A stretch of DNA of 46,878 nucleotides from Sphingomonas sp. 32-66-10. GTDB taxonomy: Bacteria > Pseudomonadota > Alphaproteobacteria > Sphingomonadales > Sphingomonadaceae. The first letter of the stretch is position 1; every line of letters begins with the position of its first letter. The translations under genes were made by a program, and so were the position numbers. The notes beneath the pieces are model-generated. The model did not search any database. It saw only the letters and a program-made list of their open reading frames with translations, and was not told where the DNA came from. Shown here piece after piece: positions 35,628 to 45,269 of the stretch. The DNA lies in contig NCEF01000009.1 of NCBI GenBank assembly GCA_002280565.1, positions 1 through 46,878 of the forward strand, written 5' to 3'.

Positions 35628-35665
35628 GATGTACAGCATCTGTTCCGAAGGAACAAGTGCAGAAC
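35628..35665 (-). promoter_or_regulatory. recA promoter with LexA (SOS) operator
   Basis: On the minus strand GTTCTGCACTTGTTC (35665-35651) is an exact GTTC-N7-GTTC operator, the alphaproteobacterial LexA box. Its last six bases are the -35 TTGTTC (35656-35651); 17 nt later comes TACATC (35633-35628) as the -10. Transcription would start about 50 nt before the recA ATG. The overlap of operator and -35 fits simple repression lifted by DNA damage. Confidence 0.82.
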
Positions 35666-35757
35666 GATCTTTTTTTGTTCTCATGTGCCGGCGCGCCCAC
35701 GCCCGGTGCCGGAACCCCGTCACCGCGGACCGAAACTACAGCCAGCAGTCAGGAACG

Positions 35758-36108
35758 TCAGAGCTCGGCCAGCGCCTGCTCGACTGCGTCCATCGTGAAC
35801 GGCTTGGCCAGCACCGGCCGATCGCGATGCGCATCGACCACCGTGTCGCCACTCCCGCCAGTGGCGAGCACGAAGGGCACGCCCTGCGCCGCCAGCGCAT
35901 CGGCGATCGGCCAGCTCAGCTCGCCGCCCGACAGGTTGACATCGAGGATCGCGGCATCGATTCCGCCGGCGGAAACGATCTCCAGCGCCGATGCCACGCT
36001 GTCGGCGGTGCCGGCATGGTCCTTGCCCAGCATGTCGAGGAAATCCTCGATCATCATGGCGATCAGGGGTTCGTCCTCGACCACGAGGATGCGTTGCGGT
36101 GCGCTCAT
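35758..36108 (-). CDS. Stand-alone response-regulator receiver protein
   Basis: A 116-residue single receiver domain with no output domain. All key residues are present: acidic E11-D12 (VVEDEP), phospho-acceptor D56 (AILDVNLSG), T83 (LATGG) and K102 (VLAKPF). It should accept a phosphoryl group and act by protein contact or as a phosphate sink. It starts 40 nt after the cckA stop on the same strand and ends 187 nt before recA, so it is probably co-transcribed with cckA. CckA already has its own receiver, so this could be an extra branch of that relay (inference). Confidence 0.88.
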   Translation of the reverse strand: MSAPQRILVVEDEPLIAMMIEDFLDMLGKDHAGTADSVASALEIVSAGGIDAAILDVNLSGGELSWPIADALAAQGVPFVLATGGSGDTVVDAHRDRPVLAKPFTMDAVEQALAEL

Positions 36109-36148
36109 CGCGTCAGCATGTGCCTGACAATCGTGGCATGGTCGAGCG

Positions 36149-38536
36149 CTATTTTGCGGTCATTACTGACCGGGCCAGCTCCGCAAGCTGCTGAACCGAA
36201 AAGGGTTTTGGGAGAAACGCGACATTGTCGAGGTCAATCGACTTGCGCAGCTGTTCTTCGGCATAGCCCGACATGAAGATGATCTTGAGATCAGGATATT
36301 TCTTGCGCGCATGGCGAACCATGGTCGGACCATCCATCGTCGGCATGACCACGTCGCTGATCAGCAGGTCCGGCTTGTCGCTTTTCTCGAGCAATTCCAG
36401 CGCCGCCTCACCATTTTCGGCGGTCAGTACGGTATAGCCCTGCCGCGCCAGTGCCCGTTCGGCCACCGCGCGCACCATCGCCTCGTCCTCGACCAGCAGG
36501 ATCGTGCCGCTGCCCCACAGGTCGCCCTGCACCGCCTTCGCCGTCGGCAGCTGCGCGGTCGGCTCGGGTGCATTGTGAACGGGCAGGTAGATGGTGAACA
36601 CCGCGCCTTTGCCCGGCTCGCTCTCGGCAAAGATGAACCCGCCCGACTGCTTGATGATGCCATAAACGGTCGACAGGCCCAGGCCCGTCCCCTTCCCCAC
36701 TTCCTTGGTGGTGAAGAACGGCTCCCAGATATGCGCCAGCACGTCCGCCGGGATACCCGAACCGGTGTCGGACACGCGCAGCGCAGTATAGTCACCGACC
36801 GGCAGGACATCCTCGTCCATCGCGCGCACTTCATGCGCCGCGACGCTCAGTGTCTCGATCGTCAGCGTGCCGCCGCCATTGGGGTTCTTGGCCAGCATCG
36901 CATCGCGCGCATTGACGGCAAGGTTGACGACAACCTGCTCCAGCTGCCCCGGGTCGGCGCGGACCGGGCCAAGATTGCGGCCATGATTGACCACCAACTC
37001 GACCGTCTCGCCCAGCAGCCGCTTGAGCAGGTTCGACACCTCGGAAATGATGTCGGGCAGCTGCAACAGCTGTGGCCGCAGCGTCTGCTGGCGCGAAAAG
37101 GCGAGCAGCTGGCGGGTCAGCGCCGCCGCGCGGTTGGAGTTGAGCAGAATCTGCTGGATATCGTCATAATCGCTGTCGCCCGGCGCGTGGCGCATCAGCA
37201 TCAGGTCGCAATGGCCGATAATCGCGGTCAGGATGTTGTTGAAGTCGTGCGCCACACCGCCGGCGAGCTGGCCGACGGCCTGCATCTTGGTTGCCTGCGC
37301 CACCTGTCGCTTGAGCTGCCCCTCCTCGCCAGCATCGCGCAGGCTCAGCAGCACCGCCGCATCGCCAAGGCCGCGGGCAGAGGCGATCGAGATCGAGACC
37401 GCCTCGTCCGGCGCCTGGGCAAAGCGGACGGTCAGGTCCATCGGATGCACCGCACCCGCGGCGAACCGGCGCACGGCGTCGGCCAGGGTGCTCTTGTCCT
37501 CCCGCACCACCAGATCGCCCGGATAGAGCGGCGGGGCATCGGTGTTGACGTGCGCGGCGCGAACGAACGCATCGTTCATGAAGGCAAAGCGGCCATCCGC
37601 CCCGACGAGCGCGATACCGACCGGCAGCAGCGCGATCAGCGACCGGACATGCGCGCTCGATTCCGCGCCCATTTCCTGCGCCGGGGCATATTCCTCGTCG
37701 AGCAGCGCAACCAGCATCGGCGTCGCATCCCCATCGAGGAAGGGGATTTCGAGCACGCGGATCGGCGCGCCCGACAGCCCCTCGCGCTCGAACCGCACCG
37801 TCCCGCGATTATCGGTGATCAGGAAGCGGGTAATGTCCCGCCCCTCGATCATCGCCAGCTCGTCACCGGCCGCGCGCAGCCGGAGCACGCGATTGGCGGC
37901 ACGCACCCGGCCATCGGCGCCGATCAGCGCCATCATGATGCCCGCCTGCCCCAGCCGGTCGCCCGATTTGCCGGCGACCAGCGCCTGCGCCTGCTTGGTC
38001 AAGTCCACTGCATCGGCCCCGGCAAAGCGCCATACCAGCAGCGAATCGCCAACCCGGCTGACATGCGCGGTCAACTTGGTACCCGCGGCGTCGAACGACC
38101 CGCTCGACGCCTGCCCGTCGCGCCATGCCGCGCGCCCGGCACTGCCCAGCTGCGATGCGGCCCAGTCGCCGATGACCACTGCGGGGGGCGCCGGATAGCC
38201 GGGGAACAGCGTTCCGAACCGCTCATTGGCGCAGACCAGCCGGCCGGCGCGGTCGGTTACCGCGATGGCGTCGTTGCTCATCGATGCCAGCATATTGGCC
38301 AGCGACCAGTCGCTCTCGGCAGTTGTCGATGCCGCTTCCGCCGTGACCGCTGGCCGCCGCAGCAAGGTCGCGGCCAGCGCGATCAGCACGGCTGTCGCGA
38401 AGAACCCGGCCGCCACCGGCAGCGAGTCGATCGCCCACAGCACCGCCCCGCCCGCAACCGATCCCGCCACGATGGCGACGATCAGCGGGCCGGTGATGCC
38501 GGAGGAGTCGTCAGTCGGGGCGGAAAGGCTGGGCAT
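36149..38536 (-). CDS. cckA: Hybrid sensor histidine kinase CckA
   Basis: A 795-residue inner-membrane kinase that, in Caulobacter, feeds the ChpT phosphotransferase and so CtrA and CpdR, controlling the cell cycle. It has two N-terminal helices (about 17-38 and 41-60), PAS-type sensor regions (about 80-400), the HisKA H-box [19 protein letters not shown] with H430, ATPase boxes [20 protein letters not shown] and [20 protein letters not shown], and a C-terminal receiver with D728 and the CckA-like [17 protein letters not shown]. Domain order and H-box match CckA closely. The partners chpT, ctrA and cpdR are not in this window. Confidence 0.92.
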   Translation of the reverse strand: MPSLSAPTDDSSGITGPLIVAIVAGSVAGGAVLWAIDSLPVAAGFFATAVLIALAATLLRRPAVTAEAASTTAESDWSLANMLASMSNDAIAVTDRAGRLVCANERFGTLFPGYPAPPAVVIGDWAASQLGSAGRAAWRDGQASSGSFDAAGTKLTAHVSRVGDSLLVWRFAGADAVDLTKQAQALVAGKSGDRLGQAGIMMALIGADGRVRAANRVLRLRAAGDELAMIEGRDITRFLITDNRGTVRFEREGLSGAPIRVLEIPFLDGDATPMLVALLDEEYAPAQEMGAESSAHVRSLIALLPVGIALVGADGRFAFMNDAFVRAAHVNTDAPPLYPGDLVVREDKSTLADAVRRFAAGAVHPMDLTVRFAQAPDEAVSISIASARGLGDAAVLLSLRDAGEEGQLKRQVAQATKMQAVGQLAGGVAHDFNNILTAIIGHCDLMLMRHAPGDSDYDDIQQILLNSNRAAALTRQLLAFSRQQTLRPQLLQLPDIISEVSNLLKRLLGETVELVVNHGRNLGPVRADPGQLEQVVVNLAVNARDAMLAKNPNGGGTLTIETLSVAAHEVRAMDEDVLPVGDYTALRVSDTGSGIPADVLAHIWEPFFTTKEVGKGTGLGLSTVYGIIKQSGGFIFAESEPGKGAVFTIYLPVHNAPEPTAQLPTAKAVQGDLWGSGTILLVEDEAMVRAVAERALARQGYTVLTAENGEAALELLEKSDKPDLLISDVVMPTMDGPTMVRHARKKYPDLKIIFMSGYAEEQLRKSIDLDNVAFLPKPFSVQQLAELARSVMTAK

Positions 38537-38574
38537 GGCCCCCTTTCCCGCCCCGCTGCGATAGCGTCAAGCGC

Positions 38575-40623
38575 TCACCAGACGCGGACGCGCTTTGCCG
38601 GGTCCAGATACAGCTTCTCGCCCGGCTTTGCGCCGAACGCGCTGTACCAGGGGTCGAGGTTGCGCACGACCCAGGCGCGCTGGATCGACGGGCTGTGCGG
38701 ATCGGTCAGCAACCGCTGACGCAGGTTCGCTTCACGATAGTTGCGCCGCCACACCTGCGCCCAGCCGAGATAGAAGCGCTGGTCGCCGGTAAAGCCGTCG
38801 ATCACCGGCGCCTCCTTGCCGTTCAGCGCATGCTTGTACGCATCATAGGCGATGGTCAGGCCCGCGAGGTCGCCGATATTCTCACCCAGCGTGAACTCGC
38901 CCTTCACATGCTCGCCCGGCAGCGGCTCATAGGCATCGTACTGCGCGATCAGCGCCTTGCCCGCCGCCTCGAACGCCTTGACGTCTTCCGGCGTCCACCA
39001 GTCCGCCAGTTCGCCCTTCTCGTTATACTTGGCGCCCTGATCGTCGAAATGATGGCTGATCTCATGCCCGATCACCGCGCCGATGCCGCCATAGTTGATC
39101 GCCGGATCGGCCTTGGGATCGAAGAAGGGCGGCTGCAGGATCGCGGCGGGGAAGACGACTTCCATCATGCCGAAATTGGCATAGGCGTTGACCGTCTGGG
39201 GCAGCATGCCCCATTCCCATTTCCGCACCGGGCCGCCCAGCTTGTCGAGCATATAGGCATAATCGAAGCGGTTGGAGCGGACGGCATTGCCGAACAGGTC
39301 GTCGGCCTTGACCTCAAGCCCCGCATAGCTGCGCCACTGGTCGGGGTAACCGACCTTGACGGTGAAGTTCTTGAGTTTCGCCTTGGCGCGCGCCTTGGTC
39401 TGCGGCTGCATCCAGTCGAGCGAGTCGATGCGCCGGCCCATCGCGTCGAGGACATTGGCGACGAGCTTGTTCATCTCCGCCTTATACTCGGCGGGGAAAT
39501 AGCGCGCGGCATATTCCTTGCCGAGCTCCTCGCCCAGCGCTCCTTCGGCGAACCCCACGCCGCGCTTCCAGCGTGCCTCGCGCTGCGGCGTGCCCTGAAG
39601 CGTCGTGCCGTAGAAAGCGAAGTTGGTGTCGGCCACTGCATCGGGCAGATAGTCGGCCATCGCGCCCAGGCTGCGGACCAGCATCTGGTCCTTCACAACC
39701 GCCAGCGGTGCATCGTCGATGATCTTCGCGATGCCCGATACCGCGCTCGGCTGGTTGACCAGCACTTCGGTGATCTTCGGGCTCAGCGCCTTCAGCATCG
39801 CTGGCATGTCGAGCGTGCCGGACGACAGCTTGGCGGTCTCGGCCAGCGTGAACTTGTTATAGGTCTTCGCCGCGTCGCCCGAATCCTCGCGGGTCCACTG
39901 CACCTTGGCGATGCTGGTCTCGAGCGCGAGGATCGCCTTGGCCCGCGCGTCGGCATCCGCCTCGCCCGCCAGCGTCAGCATCTTGGCCAGATAGCCGAGA
40001 TAGGCGGTGCGGATCGCCGCCATCTTCGGGTTGTCGAGCAGATACATGTCACGATCGGGCAGGCCGGTGCCGCCCTGATAGATGGTGAAAATATACTGCG
40101 TCGGGATCTTGTCGTCCTGGCCGACATAGCCACCGAACGGGCCCGGTACGCCCATCTTCGCACCCTCGACCACCAGGGCGGCATAGCCCGCCTTGCTGTC
40201 GAGCGCCTTGATCTTGCCGAGCCAGGGCTGGATGGGCGCCAGGCCACGCGCCTCGACCGTCGCCGTGTCGAGATAGCTGGAATAGGCGCGCCCGACCACG
40301 CTGGCGGGATTGTCCTTCACCTCATCCAGGATGCCGCGCACCCGCTCCTTCGACAGGTCATCGAGCGCGGTGAACATGCCATAGTTCGACTTGTCGGCCG
40401 GGATCGGCGTGTTCTTCGCCCAGGTCCCGTTCGAGAAGGCGTAGAAATCCTCGCCTGCGGCCACGCTGCGGTCCATCCCGGCGACGTCGAAACCAAAGGT
40501 GCCAAGTTGCGGTTTGGCGGCAGGAGCAGGAGCGGCCGACGGCGCTTCGGCGCTGGTGGACGGCGTGCAGCCGCTTGCCAGCGCGGTTCCGGCAAGGAGG
40601 ACGGGGATCAGGAGAAGACGCAT
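38575..40623 (-). CDS. M13-family (neprilysin/PepO-like) zinc endopeptidase lipoprotein
   Basis: A 682-residue exported peptidase. A lipoprotein signal (MRLLLIPVLLAGTALASGC, lipobox ASGC with C19) should anchor it to a membrane facing the periplasm. The M13 N-domain (about 45-430) leads to the zinc site VIGHEISHHFDDQG (HExxH near 521) and ENIGDLAGL (third ligand Glu, near 582), with the C-terminal end close to the family's CxxW, here VRVW without the cysteine. NAYANFGMMEVVFPAAILQPP, a family signature, is present. It probably degrades oligopeptides in the periplasm. Confidence 0.93.
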   Translation of the reverse strand: MRLLLIPVLLAGTALASGCTPSTSAEAPSAAPAPAAKPQLGTFGFDVAGMDRSVAAGEDFYAFSNGTWAKNTPIPADKSNYGMFTALDDLSKERVRGILDEVKDNPASVVGRAYSSYLDTATVEARGLAPIQPWLGKIKALDSKAGYAALVVEGAKMGVPGPFGGYVGQDDKIPTQYIFTIYQGGTGLPDRDMYLLDNPKMAAIRTAYLGYLAKMLTLAGEADADARAKAILALETSIAKVQWTREDSGDAAKTYNKFTLAETAKLSSGTLDMPAMLKALSPKITEVLVNQPSAVSGIAKIIDDAPLAVVKDQMLVRSLGAMADYLPDAVADTNFAFYGTTLQGTPQREARWKRGVGFAEGALGEELGKEYAARYFPAEYKAEMNKLVANVLDAMGRRIDSLDWMQPQTKARAKAKLKNFTVKVGYPDQWRSYAGLEVKADDLFGNAVRSNRFDYAYMLDKLGGPVRKWEWGMLPQTVNAYANFGMMEVVFPAAILQPPFFDPKADPAINYGGIGAVIGHEISHHFDDQGAKYNEKGELADWWTPEDVKAFEAAGKALIAQYDAYEPLPGEHVKGEFTLGENIGDLAGLTIAYDAYKHALNGKEAPVIDGFTGDQRFYLGWAQVWRRNYREANLRQRLLTDPHSPSIQRAWVVRNLDPWYSAFGAKPGEKLYLDPAKRVRVW

Positions 40624-40680
40624 CGGGCACCCTTCGGGACATTTGAAAACGCCCGTGTCTTACGCCGATGATACGCCCGA

Positions 40681-41253
40681 TCAAGTCTCCGAAGAAACTT
40701 TATTGCGAAGCAGGACGCGCTTGCGCCACTTGCGCGCGACCCAGCCGCGCCAGATCAGTATGGAAAGACCATAGCCTGCGGCGGCGCACACGACCGAAAT
40801 GACGAGCAGCCCGATCAGCAAGGCTGGCGCGGCTTGCGACAACAACCAGCTCGTCCATTCGGCGACCCCTGCATGATGCTCGATCAGCGCCATGAAGCCG
40901 GACACATCGGCGCTCCGTCCCAGCATCAGGTTGCCGGTATAGACCGATCCGTACAGGATGAACGGCGTCGTCGCCGGGTTGCTCAGGAACGTCATCGCCG
41001 CCGCAATCGGCACATTCGCGCGGAACGGCAGCGCCAGCATCGCCGCACCCGCGATCTGCAGGCCAGGGATCAGCAGGAAAATACCGACCAACAGCCCCAG
41101 CGCTACGCCGCGCGGCACCGAACGACGGGTAAAGCGCCACAATTCCGGGGCGAGAATGCGATGCGCGACGGGACGCAGCCAGCGGATCTGCTCGATCGAC
41201 TCGCGGGTGGGCATATTGCGACGCCACCACGCGCTGAGACGGCCCGGTTTCAT
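40681..41253 (-). CDS. DUF2062 membrane protein
   Basis: A 190-residue inner-membrane protein of unknown function. The DUF2062 domain (about 35-175) shows SVPRGVALGLLVGIFLLIPG, then FRANVPIAAAMTFLSNPATT, with the NPxT motif common in the family, and three or four hydrophobic helices, ending in a basic tail. The ATG at 41253 lies one base past the smpB stop, so the two are translated together; the open frame to 41289 lies inside smpB. Association with smpB is frequent in this order but no link is known to me. Confidence 0.86.
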   Translation of the reverse strand: MKPGRLSAWWRRNMPTRESIEQIRWLRPVAHRILAPELWRFTRRSVPRGVALGLLVGIFLLIPGLQIAGAAMLALPFRANVPIAAAMTFLSNPATTPFILYGSVYTGNLMLGRSADVSGFMALIEHHAGVAEWTSWLLSQAAPALLIGLLVISVVCAAAGYGLSILIWRGWVARKWRKRVLLRNKVSSET

Positions 41254-41254
41254 G

Positions 41255-41737
41255 TCACCCGCGATCGCGGAGGATCCGCCCCTGTTCACGCTTCCAGTCC
41301 CGTTCCTTGATCGACTCGCGCTTGTCGTGAGTCTTTTTGCCCTTCGCCAGCGCCAGCTCGACCTTCGCCCGGCCGCGACCGTTGAAGTAGATCGACATCG
41401 GGATCAGCGTCATGCCCTCCCGCGCGACCGCGCCCTGGAGCTTCTCTACCTGTCGTTGATGAAGGAGCAATTTACGGGGACGCTTCGGTTCGTGATTGAA
41501 GCGGTTTCCGTGCGAAAATTCCGGGATGTTGGCGTTGACCAGCCATGCCTGCCCGTCGCGCACCTCGGCATAGCTCTCCGCGATCGACCCCTCGCCGAAT
41601 CGCAGCGATTTCACCTCGGTCCCCTGCAGCGCAATCCCGGCCTCGAAAAACTCCTCGAGGAAATATTCGTACCGCGCCTTGCGGTTCTCCGCGACGATCT
41701 TCTTCTTGTCGAATTCAAGGGGACGAGGGCGTGCCAT
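41255..41737 (-). CDS. smpB: SsrA-binding protein SmpB
   Basis: Partner of tmRNA in rescuing stalled ribosomes. The 160-residue protein has the OB-fold core ([60 protein letters not shown]) and the basic C-tail [20 protein letters not shown] that enters the mRNA channel. It lies between dapA and the DUF2062 gene on the same strand. The tmRNA gene itself is not in this window. Confidence 0.97.
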   Translation of the reverse strand: MARPRPLEFDKKKIVAENRKARYEYFLEEFFEAGIALQGTEVKSLRFGEGSIAESYAEVRDGQAWLVNANIPEFSHGNRFNHEPKRPRKLLLHQRQVEKLQGAVAREGMTLIPMSIYFNGRGRAKVELALAKGKKTHDKRESIKERDWKREQGRILRDRG

Positions 41738-41785
41738 GGGACGCGCGATGTAGGCGTGCGCGACCCTAAAGGGAAGCGGACGGCG

Positions 41786-42667
41786 TCAGATAATCCCCGC
41801 CGCCGCCATCGCCGCATCGACCGCCGCCTTGCTGGCGTCGCTCGGCTCCACCATCGGCAGCCGCAGTTCGGCGGAAATCTCGGGGCGCAGCTTGTTGACG
41901 GCGTATTTCACCGGACCCGGCGAGGCATCGGTGAACAGCGCCAGGTGCAGCGCGAACAGCCGGTCGTGCAGCGCCAGCGCGATGGCGGTGTTCCCCTCGG
42001 CCCACGCCGCCTGGAACTGCGCGCACAGCTTCGGTGCGACATTGGCGGCGACCGAAATGCAGCCGACCCCGCCCATTGCATTGAAGGCAAGCGCGGTTTC
42101 ATCATTGCCCGACAGTTGCGCGAAACCGGCCCGCAACGCAGCGCGGTGCTTCGACACGCGGGCAAGGTCGCCGGTCGCGTCCTTGATCGCGACGAACTTG
42201 TCCGGGAACGCCTCCACGATGCGGATCACCGTTTCGGGCTGGATATCGGTCACCGTGCGGCCGGGGACGTTGTAGAGGATGATCGGCAGCTCGCATTCGG
42301 CCGCCACGGCCGCGAAATGCTGGAAAATGCCTTCCTGGCTCGGGCGGTTATAATAGGGCGGGACCATCAGCACCGCATCGGCACCCGAAGCCTTCGCCGC
42401 CTGAACGTTGCCGATCGCCACGCGGGTATCATTCGACCCCGCACCCGCGATCACCGGTACGCGCCCCCGCACCTGATCGGCGCACACCCGCACCACCTCG
42501 AAATGCTCGTCCTTGGACAGCGTCGCCGCCTCGCCCGTGGTACCGACGGGAACCAGAGCCGACGATCCCTCGGCGATCTGCCACTCGACGAAATCGCGGA
42601 AAACATCCTCCGCAAAGCTGCCGTTACGGAATGGCGTAATGAGCGCGGGGATCGAGCCGGAAAACAT
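41786..42667 (-). CDS. dapA: 4-hydroxy-tetrahydrodipicolinate synthase
   Basis: Condenses pyruvate with aspartate semialdehyde, the entry step to lysine and meso-diaminopimelate for peptidoglycan. The 293-residue TIM-barrel enzyme has GTTGE (T43-T44 pair), YNVPGRT (Y132) and the Schiff-base lysine in VAIKDATGD (K162). The ATG at 42667 gives MFSGSIPALITPFR, the usual family start; a TTG 9 nt upstream is the alternative. The lytic transglycosylase gene starts about 35 nt away on the other strand, so their promoters must overlap. Confidence 0.96.
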   Translation of the reverse strand: MFSGSIPALITPFRNGSFAEDVFRDFVEWQIAEGSSALVPVGTTGEAATLSKDEHFEVVRVCADQVRGRVPVIAGAGSNDTRVAIGNVQAAKASGADAVLMVPPYYNRPSQEGIFQHFAAVAAECELPIILYNVPGRTVTDIQPETVIRIVEAFPDKFVAIKDATGDLARVSKHRAALRAGFAQLSGNDETALAFNAMGGVGCISVAANVAPKLCAQFQAAWAEGNTAIALALHDRLFALHLALFTDASPGPVKYAVNKLRPEISAELRLPMVEPSDASKAAVDAAMAAAGII

Positions 42668-42702
42668 ATGCGTCAAAATGCCCCAATCGTCGGAAATTCG
42701 GG

Positions 42703-44754
42703 GTGGCCAATAGGGTGCGTTCGCGTATCATGTCCAGCATGCTTGGCTCTATGTTCAGGAGCGGGCTTCTGCTCGCCGGCGTATCGGGTGTCGCGGTCTC
42801 TTCCCAGGTCGTGCAGGATGGGGCCCAATGGTATCGCGCGCAGTTCGCTGCGATCGCGGCGCAGGTGCTGCCTGCCCCCGCGCCGCCATCGGCGTCCAGC
42901 CTGCAATACACGATCGACCAGTGGAAGCGGCTGCAGCAATCGGATCGCTGGCCGTTCAGCGATTATGCCAACTTCATGCTGGCCCATCCCGGCTGGCCAG
43001 GCGAAACCAGCCGGCGCGCCGCTGCCGAAGCTTCGCTCGGCGCGGGCACCGACGCGCCGTCGCTCGTCATCCGCTTCTTTGAACGGTTTCCGCCGCTGAC
43101 CGCTGCAGGGCGCATCCGCTTTGCCGAAGCGCTGGCGATCACGGGTCGCCGTGCAGAAGCGGACGAACAGGCGCGCCGCGCCTGGCGCAGCGGCATCCTC
43201 CGTCCAACCGACGAGACTGCGGTGCTGGGCGGTTTTTCCGCAGCCTTGTCTCCCGCCGACCATGATGCGCGGATGGACGCGCTGTTATGGCAGGACGCGC
43301 GCACGGTCGCTGCCCGCCATATCGGCTACACATCGCCCCAGAAGCGCGCCTTGTTCGAGGCGCGGTTGGCGCTCCATTCCGACGCGCCCGACGCGCAGGA
43401 CCGCGCCGCCGCCGTCGAGGCACTCGGCGCGCGCGACCCCGGTTTCATTGCCGATCGCGCCAGCTGGTATCGCAACAATGGCGCCAGCGGCTCGGCGCGC
43501 TCGCTGCTCGCCCGCCCGCGTGTGCTCGACAGCCGTCCCGGCAATGTCGAGGAATGGTATGAGGTCCTGCTGACCAATGCGCGTGCCGCCGAGTCCGACC
43601 GGCAATATGCGCTGGCCTATGCCATTGCGTCGCAGGTCGATGATGCGGTCGCACCGGGCACCGACATTTCCGACCTCGGCCTCGGCATTCGCGACGATTA
43701 TACCAGCCTGGTGTGGCTCGCGGGTACGGTTGCGATGCAGAAGCTCCGTCGCCCAGCCGATGCGGTCGGCATGTTCGACCGCTATTCGCGCGGATCGCGC
43801 ACCCCGACGACCCAGTCCAAGGGCATCTACTGGGCCGGTCGCGCCGCCGAAGCCGCCGGACAGCCCGCCGTCGCGCGCGCCTATTATGAGCGCGCCGCCG
43901 CCTATTCCGACCTGTTCTACGGCCAGCTTGCCGCCGAACGCCTGGGCCGCGAGCTCAAGGCACCGCCGCCGGTCGATTTCCGCAGCGTCAACCCGGCTGC
44001 CCGCACCGCTTTCTACAATCGCGAAGTGGTGCGCGCCGCGCAGATGCTCGGCACGCTCGGCCGCGCGGAAGACCAGGGCTATTTCCTGCGTCAGATCGCC
44101 GCAGATGCCACCAGCGCCGAGGATCATGTTCTGGCGACCGAGCTGTCGCGGACGCTGAACCGCCCCGATCTTGGCGTGATGGTCGGGCGCAGCGCGCTGC
44201 TCAACGGCCTGACGGACTATACCGTCGCGGGCTATCCCTCGGTCCCGGTGCCGCCGGGGCAGGACAGCAATTTCACGATCATCCACGCCATCGCGCGGCA
44301 GGAAAGTCAATTCGACAAGGCGGCGGTCAGCCATGCCGGTGCGCGCGGCCTGATGCAGTTGATGCCCGGCACCGCGCGCGAGGTCGCGGGGCAGCTGGGC
44401 ATGAGCTACGACCGCGCCGCGCTGACGGTGGACACCGATTACAATATCCGGCTCGGATCGAGCTACATCCAGCGGATGCTCGATTATTATGGTGGCAGCT
44501 ACCCGCTCGCCGTCGCCGCATACAATGCTGGCCCCGGCAATGTGAACAAATGGATCCGCGCCAATGGCGACCCGCGCATGCCGGGTGTCGACATGCTCGA
44601 ATGGATCGAGAATATCCCTATTTTCGAGACCAAGAACTATGTCCACCGCGTGCTGGAAAATGCTGTGGTTTATGACATGCTCCACCCGCAGCGCTCGCGT
44701 TCGCGCGGGCCGCACCGGATGAGCTGGTATCTGGGCAAGAACCGCCCGGGGTGA
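42703..44754 (+). CDS. Soluble lytic murein transglycosylase (Slt70-like)
   Basis: A periplasmic enzyme that cleaves peptidoglycan glycan strands to 1,6-anhydro products. Of 683 residues, a signal-like segment (about 18-34) is followed by a long alpha-helical superhelix (about 65-500) and the SLT catalytic domain (about 515-640): IHAIARQESQFD with catalytic E534, GARGLMQLMPGTA, and AVAAYNAGPGNVNKW. The start is uncertain: GTG at 42703, or ATG at 42730 or 42739, all leaving the signal region. It is divergent from dapA, which makes a peptidoglycan precursor. greB follows 32 nt downstream. Confidence 0.92.
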   Translation: MANRVRSRIMSSMLGSMFRSGLLLAGVSGVAVSSQVVQDGAQWYRAQFAAIAAQVLPAPAPPSASSLQYTIDQWKRLQQSDRWPFSDYANFMLAHPGWPGETSRRAAAEASLGAGTDAPSLVIRFFERFPPLTAAGRIRFAEALAITGRRAEADEQARRAWRSGILRPTDETAVLGGFSAALSPADHDARMDALLWQDARTVAARHIGYTSPQKRALFEARLALHSDAPDAQDRAAAVEALGARDPGFIADRASWYRNNGASGSARSLLARPRVLDSRPGNVEEWYEVLLTNARAAESDRQYALAYAIASQVDDAVAPGTDISDLGLGIRDDYTSLVWLAGTVAMQKLRRPADAVGMFDRYSRGSRTPTTQSKGIYWAGRAAEAAGQPAVARAYYERAAAYSDLFYGQLAAERLGRELKAPPPVDFRSVNPAARTAFYNREVVRAAQMLGTLGRAEDQGYFLRQIAADATSAEDHVLATELSRTLNRPDLGVMVGRSALLNGLTDYTVAGYPSVPVPPGQDSNFTIIHAIARQESQFDKAAVSHAGARGLMQLMPGTAREVAGQLGMSYDRAALTVDTDYNIRLGSSYIQRMLDYYGGSYPLAVAAYNAGPGNVNKWIRANGDPRMPGVDMLEWIENIPIFETKNYVHRVLENAVVYDMLHPQRSRSRGPHRMSWYLGKNRPG

Positions 44755-44786
44755 CGCGGACGCTACCGCCGCGCTAAGGTCGATGG

Positions 44787-45266
44787 ATGGATCGTCCCAA
44801 CTACATCACCCCGTCGGGCTATTCGGCGCTCAAGGCCGAATATGACACGCTGTTCGGCACCGAGCGGCCCGCTTTGGTCGAGACGATCGCCTGGGCGGCG
44901 GGCAATGGCGACCGCTCCGAAAACGGCGATTACATCTATGGCCGCAAGCGTTTGCGTGAGATCGACCGAAGGCTTGGCTGGCTGGCCAAGCGGATGAAGG
45001 CGGCCAAGGTCGTCGATCCGGCGCAGCAAGCGGATCAGTCGCGCGTCTGGTTCGGCGCCACCGTCACCATCGCCGACGAAGACGACAACCACCGCACCCT
45101 GACCCTGACCGGGGATGACGAGGCGGATGCCGGCGCGGGCCGCATCGGCTGGAACTCACCCCTCGCCCGCGCGCTGCGCGGCGCGGCGGTGGGTGACCTG
45201 CGCCGCGTGATGCTCCCGGCGGGGGAGAAGGAGTATGAGGTGATGGAGATTGGTTATCCGGGCTGA
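44787..45266 (+). CDS. greB: Transcription elongation factor GreB
   Basis: Rescues backtracked RNA polymerase by stimulating transcript cleavage. The 159-residue protein has the N-terminal coiled coil with the acidic tip in GNGDRSENGDYIYGRKRLRE, the long-form GreB pattern, and a C-terminal FKBP-like domain (about 85-159) with WNSPLARALRGAAVGD. AAGG lies 8 nt before the ATG at 44787. It follows the transglycosylase on the same strand and ends 3 nt from the convergent sdaA remnant. Confidence 0.94.
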   Translation: MDRPNYITPSGYSALKAEYDTLFGTERPALVETIAWAAGNGDRSENGDYIYGRKRLREIDRRLGWLAKRMKAAKVVDPAQQADQSRVWFGATVTIADEDDNHRTLTLTGDDEADAGAGRIGWNSPLARALRGAAVGDLRRVMLPAGEKEYEVMEIGYPG

Positions 45267-45269
45267 GGA

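Noticed and set aside
35642-35654. GTTC-CGAAG-GAAC palindrome beside the recA operator
   Set aside because: It is an inverted, not direct, repeat with a 5-nt gap. It does not fit the alphaproteobacterial operator; the adjacent GAAC-N7-GAAC does.
36311-38719. An 802-codon plus-strand frame antisense to cckA
   Set aside because: Composition typical of an antisense shadow at high GC; the minus strand encodes a complete hybrid kinase.
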